Source: Apteryx mantelli
Taxonomy: Eukaryota; Chordata; Aves; Apterygiformes; Apterygidae
NCBI RefSeq assembly: GCF_036417845.1
Contig: NC_089978.1
Span: forward strand, 35,270,682 to 35,334,681
Length of the DNA: 64,000 nt
Reading direction: 5' to 3'
Below the pieces are notes generated by a model. It searched no databases and was not told the DNA's origin. It was given only the letters and a program-made list of their open reading frames with translations. Positions within the stretch are counted from its first letter, which is position 1. Every line of letters starts with the position of its first letter. Below are positions 13,431-26,543 of the stretch, piece by piece. The position numbers and the translations under genes were made by a program.

Positions 13431-16400
13431 ATAGCCAGTACAGCTGAGAGAGTCTGCAGGCCTTTCAGCTATGCAGATGTAGGTGTCTACTTTAGGGAGA
13501 GCACTCCTATGACATAGCCAGCTGAGTAGCTCCCCAGACTTCAGTGACTCAGTTCGTCACTGAGTACAACGGCAGCGTAGCAATCATCACTGTAGACAGC
13601 ATTTGGGTGGGATGAAGCTCTAGTGAGATGCAGCTAACATGGGCCATACCTGCTTTCCAGAGCCAAGGTGGAACTTCAGACCCAGGATTCCCATTTAATT
13701 AATAACTCTTAATAATTCTACAGTCTATAAAAATATTAATTTAATCCATAGTGATGAAATGCTTTGAGCTTCTTGTAGTGTTTGGCCTGTGAGCCTTGAT
13801 GACTTTTCAATCACTTCTTAGGTTATAAAGTATCACTCTGAGTTGTGCGTGAAAGTACTTGGACTCTAACATGCAAAACTTTTAAGAATATTGTAAAAGC
13901 TTTAATTTCTAAGTTGAATTTATGCAAGTGCATGTTAACGATTTGGCATCTTAAAGGGGTTATTTTGAGTACTATCTTTAACTTCATTACCATTAAATTA
14001 TTCCAAAGAGATGCCGGCAGCTTGTGGTCTAATGCTTTGAACCAATTTAAAAACTCAGCATTTGTATTAGTTCACAGCCAAGGACATTTCAACGGTAGGA
14101 ATTATGCAAGCCTTTAGGAGCTCTAGAAGTTTTTACCTTGTTTGCAGTGTTGATCCTTGTTCTATAATTTTTCTGCATAGATTAAATTGGCAAACAAAAC
14201 TTGAACAGGTGTAAATCCATCAAAAATACCTAAATCATGTGGTAAAACACAACCCACATAGCCTATGTTTTGCCAAAAATTACTGAAGACTGGACCTCTC
14301 AGTTTCTTCTCTTCCCACACACCTAGTAAAGCTGTAAACTTCTAGAAATCAAGTTTAATTTGAACAGCCAATCCCATATAGTTTCAACTCCTTCAGAAGA
14401 CAGTAGAAAACAGCATCTTGAGAGAAACTTTCATCTCCAATAATTTGACAACGCTACATAAGGTTAAGGTGCAAGCAGTCCGAATGTCACGACTGTATTC
14501 CATTTCCCTTACAGGAATAATATAAAAGGACAAAATCAGGGAATATTGGGCTCTAACTTAATCCTTTACGTGATCCTAATACTGGCTGTAGGACTACTGG
14601 TGCTAGGAGTTTCTAACTTCAGAAAGTTTGGGAAATATAGCTATTCCACACAAGCTCCCCAAAGAAATTCTCTTCTTCCTTATCTGAATGCTGCACTGAA
14701 TCACTGCAGAGGAAAAGGAAATATGGACAGCTAAAAGTACAATTAGATTCATCCATAGGTTAGTGCAGTCAAAGTCTTTTAGTTACTGACCAAGAGATCA
14801 ATGACTTATCTATTAGGAATATAATTGCCCCATGCCACAGTACTTTTAGAAACTGGGGTAAAGTTAACAACTTAAAAGGTGAACTCTGTCCTTGTGAGAT
14901 GTATTATTAATTAGAAGGTTTTTTTCTTTGAAGAGAATTTTGGAGGTAAAGAGAAATGTAAAGGGCAATTCTGAGACTTACATGAGCATTTTCTTTTTCC
15001 GTCATACATTCTCATCCCTCCTGAGGTTCTGCTAAGCACTTTAAAGTTATTGTGGGATAGGGGACAATTGGTATTACCACTATAAAAGCTTCCCCTCAGT
15101 CATCCACAGCATGAATCAGAAGTATAAATTGCTGAGACTAAGTGGGAGAGGTAAGAAATAGACTGTTCCCACTGGAAAGATATGTGACTGGAAATGAGCC
15201 CAAAAATTTGTGTTTAGGAGTCTCAAAGCTGGAATACTGCTACAGTGGATTACCAGGGAAACCAGCAATGTGTAGGAACCAGAGCCTAAACATCTGACTG
15301 TGTTTGCCTAGCATATATTGAGGAGAGAGATGCAGTGTGCGTAAAGAGCCTGGATTTACTTCACTGCATATCTCAGTAAAGAGATACTTTCTACTAAATC
15401 GCTGCAGAATATCATTTCTCAGTGGTTCAAACTTTGATTTCTTAGAAGTAGTGTGCTTCTGTGCACATCCAATAACTCTGACTTAGAGCAATCAACATCT
15501 TCTTTTTGCCTACCTGAACCCACCAGTATGGTGAAAGGGGGAAAAAGGGGGCCCCTGTGCCATTTCCTCCTACCCCTTATTCTCAGCGACACAGGACCCT
15601 CTAAATGTCTCCTTCTGTACAGCGATGGATCTGGAATGCCCACCCACACTACATTTCCTCTTTTGAAAACTACTGCTTATGCTTCAGCCTCTTTCTAGCA
15701 GGCAATTACAGCAACAGTCTCCCCTTGCCATCTCCCCTCTCCATCTTTCTACCCTCTGACAACAGAAAGTATTTTGCTACTTATAATTTTATTTTTAATC
15801 CCCGCTACATCTTCTGGGTTTTGATTCTTCATCTCGCATTCAATACCACCTTCAGGGTTTTTTCCCCTATGCTCACAAGAACTGGAAACATATGTCAGAG
15901 AGGGGTCTTAAAAAATACCAAGGAACTTGAGATGGCCAAGCTGAAACATGTGTGCACATGCACACATATGTATACACGTATCTTCTCTGCAGGGTCTACT
16001 ATCAATGCAGAATTTGCCCAAATTCTGAGAAGCTCACTTCTGAACCTCCTCCACACTCACGCACACACTAATGCACTCTCTCTTGTACAAACTCACCTCC
16101 TTCCACACTGATATTATATATTCTCTCTCTCCTTCACAGCTCTCTTTGCCTCCGAGCTAAACTACTCTACTGTAATCGCCATCAGCAATTTTTACCCTTT
16201 GCTGCTCTTTCAAGGAGTTTATGCAGTGGTGGAGTCACAATGTTGGATTATTTTCTGAGATATTTTCCATTTATTTGCATCCATGTGTTACAGGGCAGCA
16301 TTGTTTCTCATGACACCTCCATGTACTTAGGGCATCGATTGCAGTGAATGAGGTTGCACTTTCATGTTGATTACTTACTCAAGTGCTTTGGGGATCACAT

Positions 16401-16487
16401 GGGTCCCACGATGAGGCCTCTGCCTAGCTACCAAGCACCCTCATCTTAACTCGTGTGTGGTGCATAGTGGCATCTTGTAGGAAGAAG
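13431..16487. other. Non-coding DNA; includes a chance 168-codon ORF
   Basis: The longest ORF of the left half (plus, 15605-16111) lies in a pyrimidine-rich area with CAC/CTC-biased ends. It shows no domain or conserved look, so I do not call it a gene. Nothing else seen. Confidence 0.45.
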
Positions 16488-16570
16488 GTTAGTTCAGAGG
16501 CTGAAGTGCTGTCCTAGGAGTTGGAGGCAGATCATGGTGCTGCCACTAAGGGAATAGTCAGATGTCCTTT
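16488..16570 (+). repeat. Possible old tRNA-derived SINE (MIR-like) fragment
   Basis: The stretch GTTCAGAGGCTGAAGTGCTG then TCCTAGGAGTTGGAGGCAGA and GCTGCCAC resembles the 5' tRNA-like half of MIR-type SINEs. The match is short and by eye only. Confidence 0.3.
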
Positions 16571-19500
16571 CATGCCTTTTGCTAAGGTGTGTACCACCAC
16601 CCAACTGCTTGTTACCACCCTCACAGCTCGTGGTGAGTGCTGTGGTGACAGGGTGAACGCTCTGTGGCTGTTTCAGCATGCAGCCAGTCAGGTTATCTTA
16701 GATCCAGGCAGATCTTCATGGGTGCATTGCTTTATTCCCAGATCAGAGATGCGAGAGTCTCTGTGATCAGCTTTCCTTCAAAGTAAGCTTGAAAGGAAGT
16801 GAGAAGGTCCTGGCTGAAGGCATGGCTTGAGTTCTTGACCTCTTATTGAGTTTCCCAGATGGCCATGAGAAAAAGTCATCTAACGCTCTGGCACTTCAGT
16901 CTCTCAGCTATACTGCAACAGCATTTTCTACCACACAGGGAAATTTTAAGGAAGAACACATTAAAGACTGTGGGAACTATCCTTCTGGAGTAATGAGGGA
17001 CATATTAAGTGGCCAGGAAATTTTTTATTTTTAATATATGAGAATAAAAAAACTACTAAAGATAAAATCCTTACATTTGGGATGGAGGGAACATGTTACA
17101 AGGCTTACAGATTAATTGTCTGTGGAGCTCTGAAATGCTACAGAACCATTTGGTGTTAGAATTACATTGTGGTCTGTACAGTTTGATGAGCTGAACCAGC
17201 CCTGGCAGATGAAATCGATTTTTAAGCCAGTCTTTTAGACTTTTTCTTTGTGGATCACAAAATACAAACAAATGCATGCGTATGAGTGGGCTTAAAGGGG
17301 AAAGAGTACTGTGGCTTGATGAAGATGAGTCTCTATTCCACATTAAAATGGTGACTGCTTCATATTGATTATTCCCAGGCAATACCTTTTACAGTTATGT
17401 CTTAGAGGCTGGGCCTGAGCACTGAGATGCTGAAAGAAGATGGATGAGTAAGGATAATTCCTTTCTCACCTAAGGGCATGTCAAAGAAACAGGAATTTAG
17501 GAAGACTATAGCCCTCACAAATCTAGATCAATATCTGCTGATCTCCTTGAAAAAAGTTTCCAGTGATGAAACCTGTCCCCCAGCCCACCCCAAGTGAAAA
17601 GCTTGTGCTAAGAACAGCTTTCTGTTCATGAGAAATGCTGATTCTACGGGAAGCGAAGGGAACCTTTACTCAGCTGTTCTGATCTCTTAAGTAAATATTT
17701 ATTTATTTTCTGTATAAAATTACAAAGTTTCTTGGGAATATAGATAATACAGCAGGAGAAAAAGTAATTACTGTAATTTTGCCTGAGCTTTTGGAAAATA
17801 ATCCATCTGATAAGAACCCCATATACATTTTGTGAATTGCACAGCTCAGCATATGAGCATCTTAACTAGGTGCATGCAGTCCCTATTTATTAAATACTAC
17901 CATTCTCATGCTAACAAAACTACTTGTCCTGGTCTTTTTACTTTTCGAAGTCCATGTGATAAAGATGTCAATGACATTAAGCATGCCTAGCATCTGTTTC
18001 TTGGGAAATGGCACAGTCGCTCAGAGATGCTCCCTACAGGTTAGCAATGCTTTGAAACAAGGAAGAACTTCAGCCCAGAAGGGCAGTTGGGGACCAAGCA
18101 GTCACCCATTTCTGTATATCATTTGAAGATCCAAAGCAGGTTCAAAACGCTCCCTACTCTGGGAACAGGACAGTACAAGCATCAAGACAGTGTTATACCT
18201 TCTTCTTCCTAGAGGTCTGTTTTCTAGCAGAAGGAAAAATCTGTCCCTCTGCTTTTCTAGGAATAAACAGGTAGACTTTGAAAAAAAACTCATGAATTTC
18301 CTGCACTACAGCTGACATCAAATAAAACATTCTCTAGCAAGTGAAGTGACAGACCACAGGGAAGAGGGGAGTAAGAATGGTCCTAGCATCCATCCCTGCC
18401 AGGTCACCTGAGGACAGTCAGTTCCCATCAGCATGAATGAGGACAGAAAGCTCTCAGCATTTTGCACAGTTAGGCCCAAAATGAGAACATCGTTCCTCAT
18501 CAAAATTGCACTGCCTTCCTCCCTCCCAAAAGGCATGTTAATTTGTAAGAACTTGCTATCCTTGGCAATTGTTTCCAACTGAGCTCTTTTGACCTCCCTT
18601 CCTATCATATGATGGGCGAGCGCACGCTGGCTAAGAGCTTCAGGAGGCTCCAAAGGCAGCGCATGGGTACTGCTGTTGGCCCACACCACATTTTTCTCCT
18701 ATGGAAAGAGCTGTTGGATCAGGTATTGTGCAGAGCCGGGTGGCTACCTTCTCCCAGGACCTCCTTCCCCACCCCAGGGCACTGTAGTGGTTCCCACGTC
18801 AGAGGTGCAGCGGGAGGAGGTAAAGCAACAGCTCACTGTGGCCCAGAGTCTTTTGCCAGAAGCAAAGCTTGGGAAGATGCCAAGCAAGAGCACCTCCATC
18901 ACATCTTGCTGCTTCCCTCACATGTTAGTTCAGGGTGTGCCAGGATGTCTGTGTCACATGCTGTCCGAGTGCAGGAATGAGAGAGGCAGGAGGCCATCTG
19001 CAGGGCCTGGTAGAGTCTGAGGGCTTCTCTATTTGTCCCTCTCCCTCTCCTTTTATTGTGGGGGTTTTTTTTGTTTTTTTTTTTAGGAATTTGTAATTCT
19101 GTAACAGCGTTCATGTGGCATGCAGCAATACATTTTTTTTTCAGCAAATACCTCCACCTTAAAAACATTTTCTTTCCTCTGCAGAAGAATACACAAAATA
19201 TTTCTAAGGCATCAGGTTTGTTACACAGCCTTTTTGGCACTATCTATATGCCAAAGCATTTCACAGCAGTAAAAATTACAAGGCAGCGTACAGGGTAATG
19301 TAAGGAAAGCTGCTGCAGAAAGACACTGCACAGTGTGAGTGGGAGGGGGAAGGAGGAGTCAGTCATGAGACTAACAACTGAAGGGAAAATAAATTAAGAG
19401 TCATAAAACAAACTGCCATTCAAAATTCCCTTTCCACAGTGAGGCCATTACTGTGGTTTCTGACAGCTTTACAAAATGAGAGTAATTTGGGAATGGTCCT

Positions 19501-20498
19501 GAGGATACATTTCGGCTCCTGTCCCATGGCACGCAGGACTTGTCAGAGCTCTTCTGTACCCACGCTCTGAAATCCAGCCGAGCACTGCAATAGGGCATCC
19601 ATAAAGATAATGAGAACAACCGTAGTTAGAGCAAATGAATGAAAAAAAAGGGATGTAAAGTTTGGCTTGCAAGCAAAGCCCTTCATCAATGGGTATCCCA
19701 CTGGAAGCCTGCTGCCTGGTTCCTCCTCGCCTGGCATACAGCTGTCGGATAAGTGTGTGCCACCATCGAAAAGGGGGGCAGGCAGGACCACAGGCTTAAT
19801 TTGGTGGGACTCCTGCCCTGTGGGCTCTCTGTACTTCTGCATTCAGGAGCCCCAAACGGATATGCCAGTTTCCAAGAGTTCCCACCTACCTCAGATGGGA
19901 CAAAGTTACAAGAAGTCAAGCTATGTGGAATGGCACTGCGACGGCACAGGGCACCCTTACCTATGCTGAGGGCAGTGAGCCTTAAAGAAGAAATGCAAAC
20001 TGGTCAGTAAAACTCCTAACAAGTAGCAGAAAACACACACACCCCAGGCTATGTTTTTTACCATCTACTTGCAGACATAGAGGAAAATTTAGCTAGCTCA
20101 GGAATCCCACCTTTTAGTGATAACTATCTGCTTCAACATGTCTGGGTGCTTTCTTCACAAAGAGTTCGTTTGCTACTGTCAGTGTTGCACCACAATATAA
20201 CTCTATAAAATGTTTTTTGTGATTTGCTTTCCTTCTTGATTGCGCTTGCATATAAACAAGCATACACCCAAAGTACTGATCATTTTGTGTGAAGAAACCG
20301 TCAGTGCAAAATATAAATTATATGTGCCATTAAGTGTTTTTGAAACAAAAAGAGCCTTTATTTGCTTACTGACCCATTACCCAAGTCTTCAAACAGCTCT
20401 TGAGACAATGAGCAAACAAAACATTATGTGTATCTCTCATCAAAACTCATTTCTTTTGGCTAGCTTTTCACTATGAATTTCCCTCTGGCATGCTCAGC

Positions 20499-20535
20499 AA
20501 AAAAAAAAGAAAAAGGAAAAAAAAGGAAAAAAAAT
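20499..20535 (+). repeat. A-rich polypurine tract
   Basis: Runs of A broken by single G or GG, about 37 bp, no pyrimidine. Confidence 0.85.
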
Positions 20536-23500
20536 ACTATGCATAATAAAAGCTAGATAATCTTCTTCCTCCCCTAGAAAAAAGTCTCTTCAGAAACAAA
20601 TTTTCTTCTCTTTGTGCTGCTTATTTTTTGCACCCCTCTTCTACTTCTTACCCTCCCCACCTGTTGCTGTTTTGTCGACTAGCCATCTTACTCGGATTAT
20701 AAATAATTACTCTCTTTTGTTCAAAAATACTGTCTATGCCAGCAGTCCTGTGGAAATAATACTCTGCTTAATGCTTCATCAGTAACTATGCCAGATACAA
20801 CTTGAGTTCAAAAATTAAATGGATAGTGGAAATGGATATGCAAAACACAGTGGTACTTAGGAAAAAATGAAGGCCCACCTGTCTCATGTGCAGAGAAACA
20901 CCTGAATTTTTAACCCTGACTAGATCTGTCGTGCTGCGTGACACTTCCAGAACAGCACCTGGGATCAGTGGAAGCAACAGGCATGCTTACCCAAGCACAC
21001 AGTTAACACTGTCATATCTGCCCGTGGATATGACACATTTGTGCAGTCAGACACTGATGCAGCTGTGGTGCCTTACGCCAGTTATGATGCTTGCCTATGC
21101 CACTGCTGCACGTGACTGTGCAGGGTGCCAAGATGTGGGAGGGAAAAACTACATCACTGAATCCAGTGGTTCTTTTGAACACTTTTTCACCCTCTCTGTG
21201 TCACGTCACAGAAAAGTTAGGCATGCTTTCCCTCCCCATATGTCCATAATAGTAGGGTATTCCTGAGCAATCAAGATCCTCATGCATCTCCTGGTTCCAT
21301 ATGCATACTCTTACCATTTCTCTGACAGGTTAAAATATAAAGTTACTTGGATTTTGAAGCAGATAGCACACACATTCAGATGCTGTAACCAGTCAGTTTT
21401 GATGGCTCTGCTGAAGCTGTCAACAAGATGATAATTTGTTTGATTTTAAGCGTGCAAAAAGTTAGAAGCTGTTTGTGCTTGCAGCAGAGTCAAAGTGGAT
21501 GGGGCCTCTTGTGAAAAGTATGCACACCACCCACTGGACTACAAACTGCTAGGTTTTGCTGTTGCTGGTTAACCAAAGCTAATTTCACAAAATCAGTTGT
21601 GTGTCACCACAACTGAGTACTCTACAGGTGGATACTGTGTGTAGCAGAACCACAACCTTCTCGAAGAGCCCCCTCGCATATGGTGGGTTAAGCAGGGCTT
21701 CCCCATAGGTCCATGCCAAGCAGAGAGATGCCCTTATGTTGTGCGGATAAGAAATGCAAACAAGAGAGGCAAAACTTACCTAGAGTGGGGGAGGTTTTGG
21801 TTCCTGTTCTTGTTTCCAGGGTTGTTGCTGTGTTTTAAGCAACTAGTCTCTGAAGCAGAGAACAAAACCCAGGAGTTTCCACCTCCTTCCTCAAGTGCCC
21901 TATGAGGGTCATATTGGCTGCAAAACCACAGAATAACCCATATTCTGTGGGACCCTTCAAAGAAATGCGAGAGCTGGGTTTGAGTCCCTCTCTGAGGGAA
22001 GGGAGCTACATGCAGAAAGCTCAAGGTGACACTTCCTGTTGTGTTTTGAAAGGGACCTACATCCGCCAAAACATTTTGCATGGCACCTGTAGCAGGCAGT
22101 AGGCAATCTCAGAGCACACCTAACAGTGGAGCCCCTTGGTATCACAAAACACCTAACTTAGGGATGCTGTCAGAGGTTGGCCAGGAACTTACAGGCCTCT
22201 AGTGGTATTTCTACAGAAATTTCTCTTCCCTCACAGGCAACAGAGCAAAGGGAAGTCTCAAATCACTTGCAGGTGGGGAAACGACTGTAGATGCTAGGTC
22301 ATTTGTGCACGAAAGAGGGGAAGGTTATAGGGCACCCCTTGCTTTTTCTGCTGAGCTCCTGGTCAGCTGGTGCTAGTCTGTTAAGCTCTGTCAGGGTGGA
22401 GGTGATTTTGACTGCACCTGGATGCAGAACCCCCAGCACCTGGAGAACTTTGGCACTGGAAACCTACCACGTGCAGCCTCCTCATGCCTTTGAAGAGCAG
22501 GGTGGTAGCAGAATGGAGATTTCTGGGATCTGAATTTGGATCATCTCAATGCCATTCAACATGTCCACCTTGTAGGTACAGACCTTTGCTTACATTTAAG
22601 CCAGCAGTATCATCTTGGGATTTTTAACTTATTACATTAAAATAATTATAATGTCCTACCAACCCACCTGCCTCTTCTGGGAGGGAAGAGCTCTCCCTCT
22701 CCCTTTGAGTGTGACACAACCTGATCTTCTCTGACAGCTATTGATTTAATTTCTGTCTTCCCTTAAACATTCACATGTCAGCAGATCCCTGTGGTCTTTT
22801 AATTAAGTAACAACAGGCTCTATTGTAATGATGGGTGACCTGAGAATATTAAAATACATACTTGTAAAGGGTAAGTTGCAATATTTTGCCACCAAGAGTT
22901 TTATGATATCTATTTCCAGAGAGCAGCTTGGTCTCCCACAGTCTTTACCAATACAGTCACACCTGCTTTTTATATGCCTAAAGCTGTGTTAAACACCTAC
23001 TCGCAGCTCCTCACGTAGGAGTTACTTGTGACACATGACATGAGTGACTTTCTCAAAGTCAGAGAAGGTGCATATCAGGTTGATGTTATTGGTCCCGGTG
23101 CCATGATAACTCCACCTTGCTGAGCTTTCTTTCCAAAACATAAAATAGTCTTTGCAAAGACAGTATATCTAGAAGCCATGACACACTAGGTAATCACAAG
23201 TTTACAGCACAAATCTCTTCCTGTTTCTAATCCGAGATAGGCTATAATATTTCAGTCTCTGAAGATAAATAGCCATCCTTTTTACTTTTGTCTTTGGCTT
23301 GAGAAGTACAGAATGTTTTTTAATTCAGAAAGCTACACAGTATCCTTTTTTCCCTAGTGCTCTGCTTTTCTAGATTCCTAAATCTTGCAAATAAAAAGCT
23401 ACAGTTTTCTCCACCTGAACAGTTGTGTCAGAAAAGATAAGGAGGTTAAAATTAATAAGATAACTGTTTCATACCTGGAGCCTTGAAAAAACTGCAGCAA

Positions 23501-24731
23501 AAGATTTGGGGCAGCAGGGGAAAGAAAGCTCTGGAGAATGATATTTCCTAAAGATTCATCTTAGCAGCTGCAATTAGCTTCCTCAATACGCTTTTGGATA
23601 AAAGTTATCAGATAAGAGATCAGGAGAGAGAACATGATTTAGCTCTAGCAAGTCTCGATTCACAATCTGTCTTCCCTCATCTGAGTTCATTTCGTGCAAC
23701 TCCTGTGTCATGTTCCTCTCTTGCAGAGATGGAAGAAAGAGTTTAAGTCAAAATAGATAAGGGTAGAGCCTCCAAAGGCCAAAATGAAATGTCTGTTAAT
23801 GGCATCTTTATGGTACTCCGAGGTTATCTCCATATCCTGCAGGGCTATTATGATGGGAATTTCATCAACTTTACTCAAAAAGCTTTGGTGACATTCTGAA
23901 AAAAAAAAAATGCATACTGCAGCAATTTAAAATACCTAAAATATTTGGTGCAAGACTCCTGGATTTCAGCTCTGCCTGAGAAAAGTATGGGGCTGGGGGG
24001 GAAGTGGATCAGAAGAGAAAGGAGGGAATTAGAAATAACCCTCTCTCTTTTTGTTCCCTTTTCCCACCACTCTCAGACTTTCAAAATCAGCTTGAGGATC
24101 AAAAAGGAGGGTTCTCCTGTTTAAGACCAGGCTTCTCTGTGGAGAGGTCTGATTTTCATGAGAGTAAATGGGAGACCTTTCCCTACCCACTAGTGATCAT
24201 GTTTCCAGGCCTGGATTATTAATGGGTTTATTTTCAGCTCTTTAATTGCTTCCATTTCTAGTCATGTCTTTTTTTAGCCTTACTTCAGTTACTAAGTGCT
24301 CGGTACATACTAAGTAATGAAAATGAACAATCAAGACACACATGCCTCGCAACTGCTGTTTATACTTAAGGATTTAAAACTGGTAACAGGCGAGGTTAAT
24401 GTTATTCTTAGGAGATAACACTCATTGCTATGGTGAAGAAGTCCTGTCACTCACGGTGGGGAAGATGGCACCTGTGTTATGAATGCTTGACTGTATTTTT
24501 GCTCTGGAGATTAGTGGTAGTAATTATCCTAATACAGGTACTAACCCACCTTTTGCAGTACAGATTCTTCTACAGATGTTTTGTACTGAAATAGGCTGGT
24601 TTCTACCTTCTTAGTGGGCTCAATGTGCCAATATTGAAATGGTTTTTCACGACTGAAGAAATAGTGGAAAACAGCAGTAGCTTGGGTCTGAAGACAGTGA
24701 TCGTCTTGTAACAAATAAAATACCAGGCAAC

Positions 24732-24748
24732 TTTTTTTTTTTTTTTTT
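24732..24748 (+). repeat. T17 homopolymer
   Basis: Seventeen consecutive T residues in AT-rich intergenic DNA. Confidence 0.85.
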
Positions 24749-26519
24749 AATGTACATTACTGTTTGTTTCATATTCTGGAGATCCTTTAGCTTTTTAAAA
24801 CATATATAATTTCATTAGGCCTGATCTGTTGCTCACAACTTCATGATTTGCACTTCCTACTAAAATTTATTCAGGCAATAATCCACAAGAAATTGGTTGT
24901 TTTCAGCAGTTTATGACTTGTTATTTAACATTTAACAGAATGGCAGTTTATTTTGGTAACAACCAATTCTGAGAGGTTTATTGCCATTGTAAACCATAAT
25001 CAACTCTTTGTATCATTACTAGTTTTTCAAGATATAAAAATGGCCAGCTGCATTGGAAAACTGTTTAGCAGCTATAAACATTTGCACTGAAGATCATGGA
25101 TGGGGTTATTTCACCTTAAAGGTCAAATGTATTTAGAGAAGCCACTCACTTTGGTGTTAATTATTCAGCAGATTGGTAAAACCCAATCCCAGAAAAATAA
25201 TACGGAAGCAATTCTCAATAATTTTTTCAATTATGGGCATGAAAAAAGGAATCTGTAGAAGATGGACAATACAGAAGATTGCATTTTCTTTACTGCAGCA
25301 TCAGGCCATAAATTGAGGCTTGCTGCCTTTATAGATGTTGCAACTGTTTCGCTGAATAATTTATTGTACTGTACTCACAAACAGCGTAATCAGCAAGGTT
25401 TCCCATTTGACTCTTAACATCAAACAACTGGCCACAGAATTCATAACTGATATGTTTAAAAAAAATCAAAATACTTCATTTTGATTGGAATAGGTTTTAA
25501 ATGAGAGCACACATTCTATAACAGTATATATGTTCTTCATTTTCAACCATATGGTGGGCCAAATCTTCAGCAGATAAAAGTGAGTAATTCACAGTGAATA
25601 ATTCAAATGATCAAATTAGCTCCTATTTCTGCTCTCAGAACTTGTCTGCAAGCAGACCACAATTTCCTTTGTTCTGTTTATTTCACTGCTATTTCTTTTA
25701 CTCCATAGTTGTACAAGTAGCTACTGTGGGATAGCTGAGCTGAGTTTAAGCACAGTCGCTCTTCTATTGCTGCTATCTCAGTGGATATACGCATTAGCAC
25801 AATTCATGCAAACGAGTTTACTTACTTAAGCACTTACGAATAAAAGAAAAATCTGTTTAATAGTTGTGCCTGGGTGTAAGTTCATTTTTCCAAACTGTGT
25901 GCTAGCAAAATTTTCACTAGCTGGGAGAGGAAAAAGGGATGCAACAAGTCCATTTAAACCTTCAGTCACGTAAGAGGAGGGGTTTTTTTTGTTTTTTTTT
26001 TATTATGTTTAGTAGTATTCATTCACCTCTTCTCTTCAAAGCTGATTGGAATTTCTGGCAGAAAGCTTTAACTCATTTTTTCCTCCAGTTTTCAAACATT
26101 ATGAAACAAATTAATTCCTACCGTTACTCCACCGAATCTGAGGACATTATAGCAGAAATTACTTCGGCCCTATATTTCTTGTTTAAAGTGCTTATGTGCT
26201 CACACACAACTTTTATACAGTCAAGAATGATGATTGTTTTTCTTTATTCACATTCAAATGATGGGAAATACAGGAGACACCATAGCTTTAATTCTCAGAT
26301 TTTTGTGGGTTTACCTTCTCTGACTTCAAGTGGGTTATTAGGATTTTCAGATATATTCAGCTGTTGCCACCTGGCTTAATTGGAAGCAGAAGTTTATTGA
26401 GCCTCCTCAGAGGTACACAGCAGGCTGATGAAGAAAAAAAATTAGAAGAGACATCCCACCTGGCAGTGCAGTCCACCACGTCAATCCCTTTTGAAGGGAG
26501 AACAGAATTTCTCTCTCTC

Positions 26520-26543
26520 AAAAAAAAAAAAAAAAAAAAAAAA
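26520..26543 (+). repeat. A24 homopolymer after a short (CT)n tract
   Basis: CTCTCTCTC runs directly into 24 A residues. The translated lysine runs in overlapping ORFs come from this tract. Confidence 0.9.

Noticed and set aside
15605-16111. 168-codon plus ORF
   Set aside because: Low-complexity pyrimidine-rich DNA, no domain, no sign of neighbouring exons or a CpG promoter. Best explained as chance.
25939-26379. 146-codon plus ORF
   Set aside because: Starts in a homopolymer-rich area and shows no recognisable motif. Probably chance.
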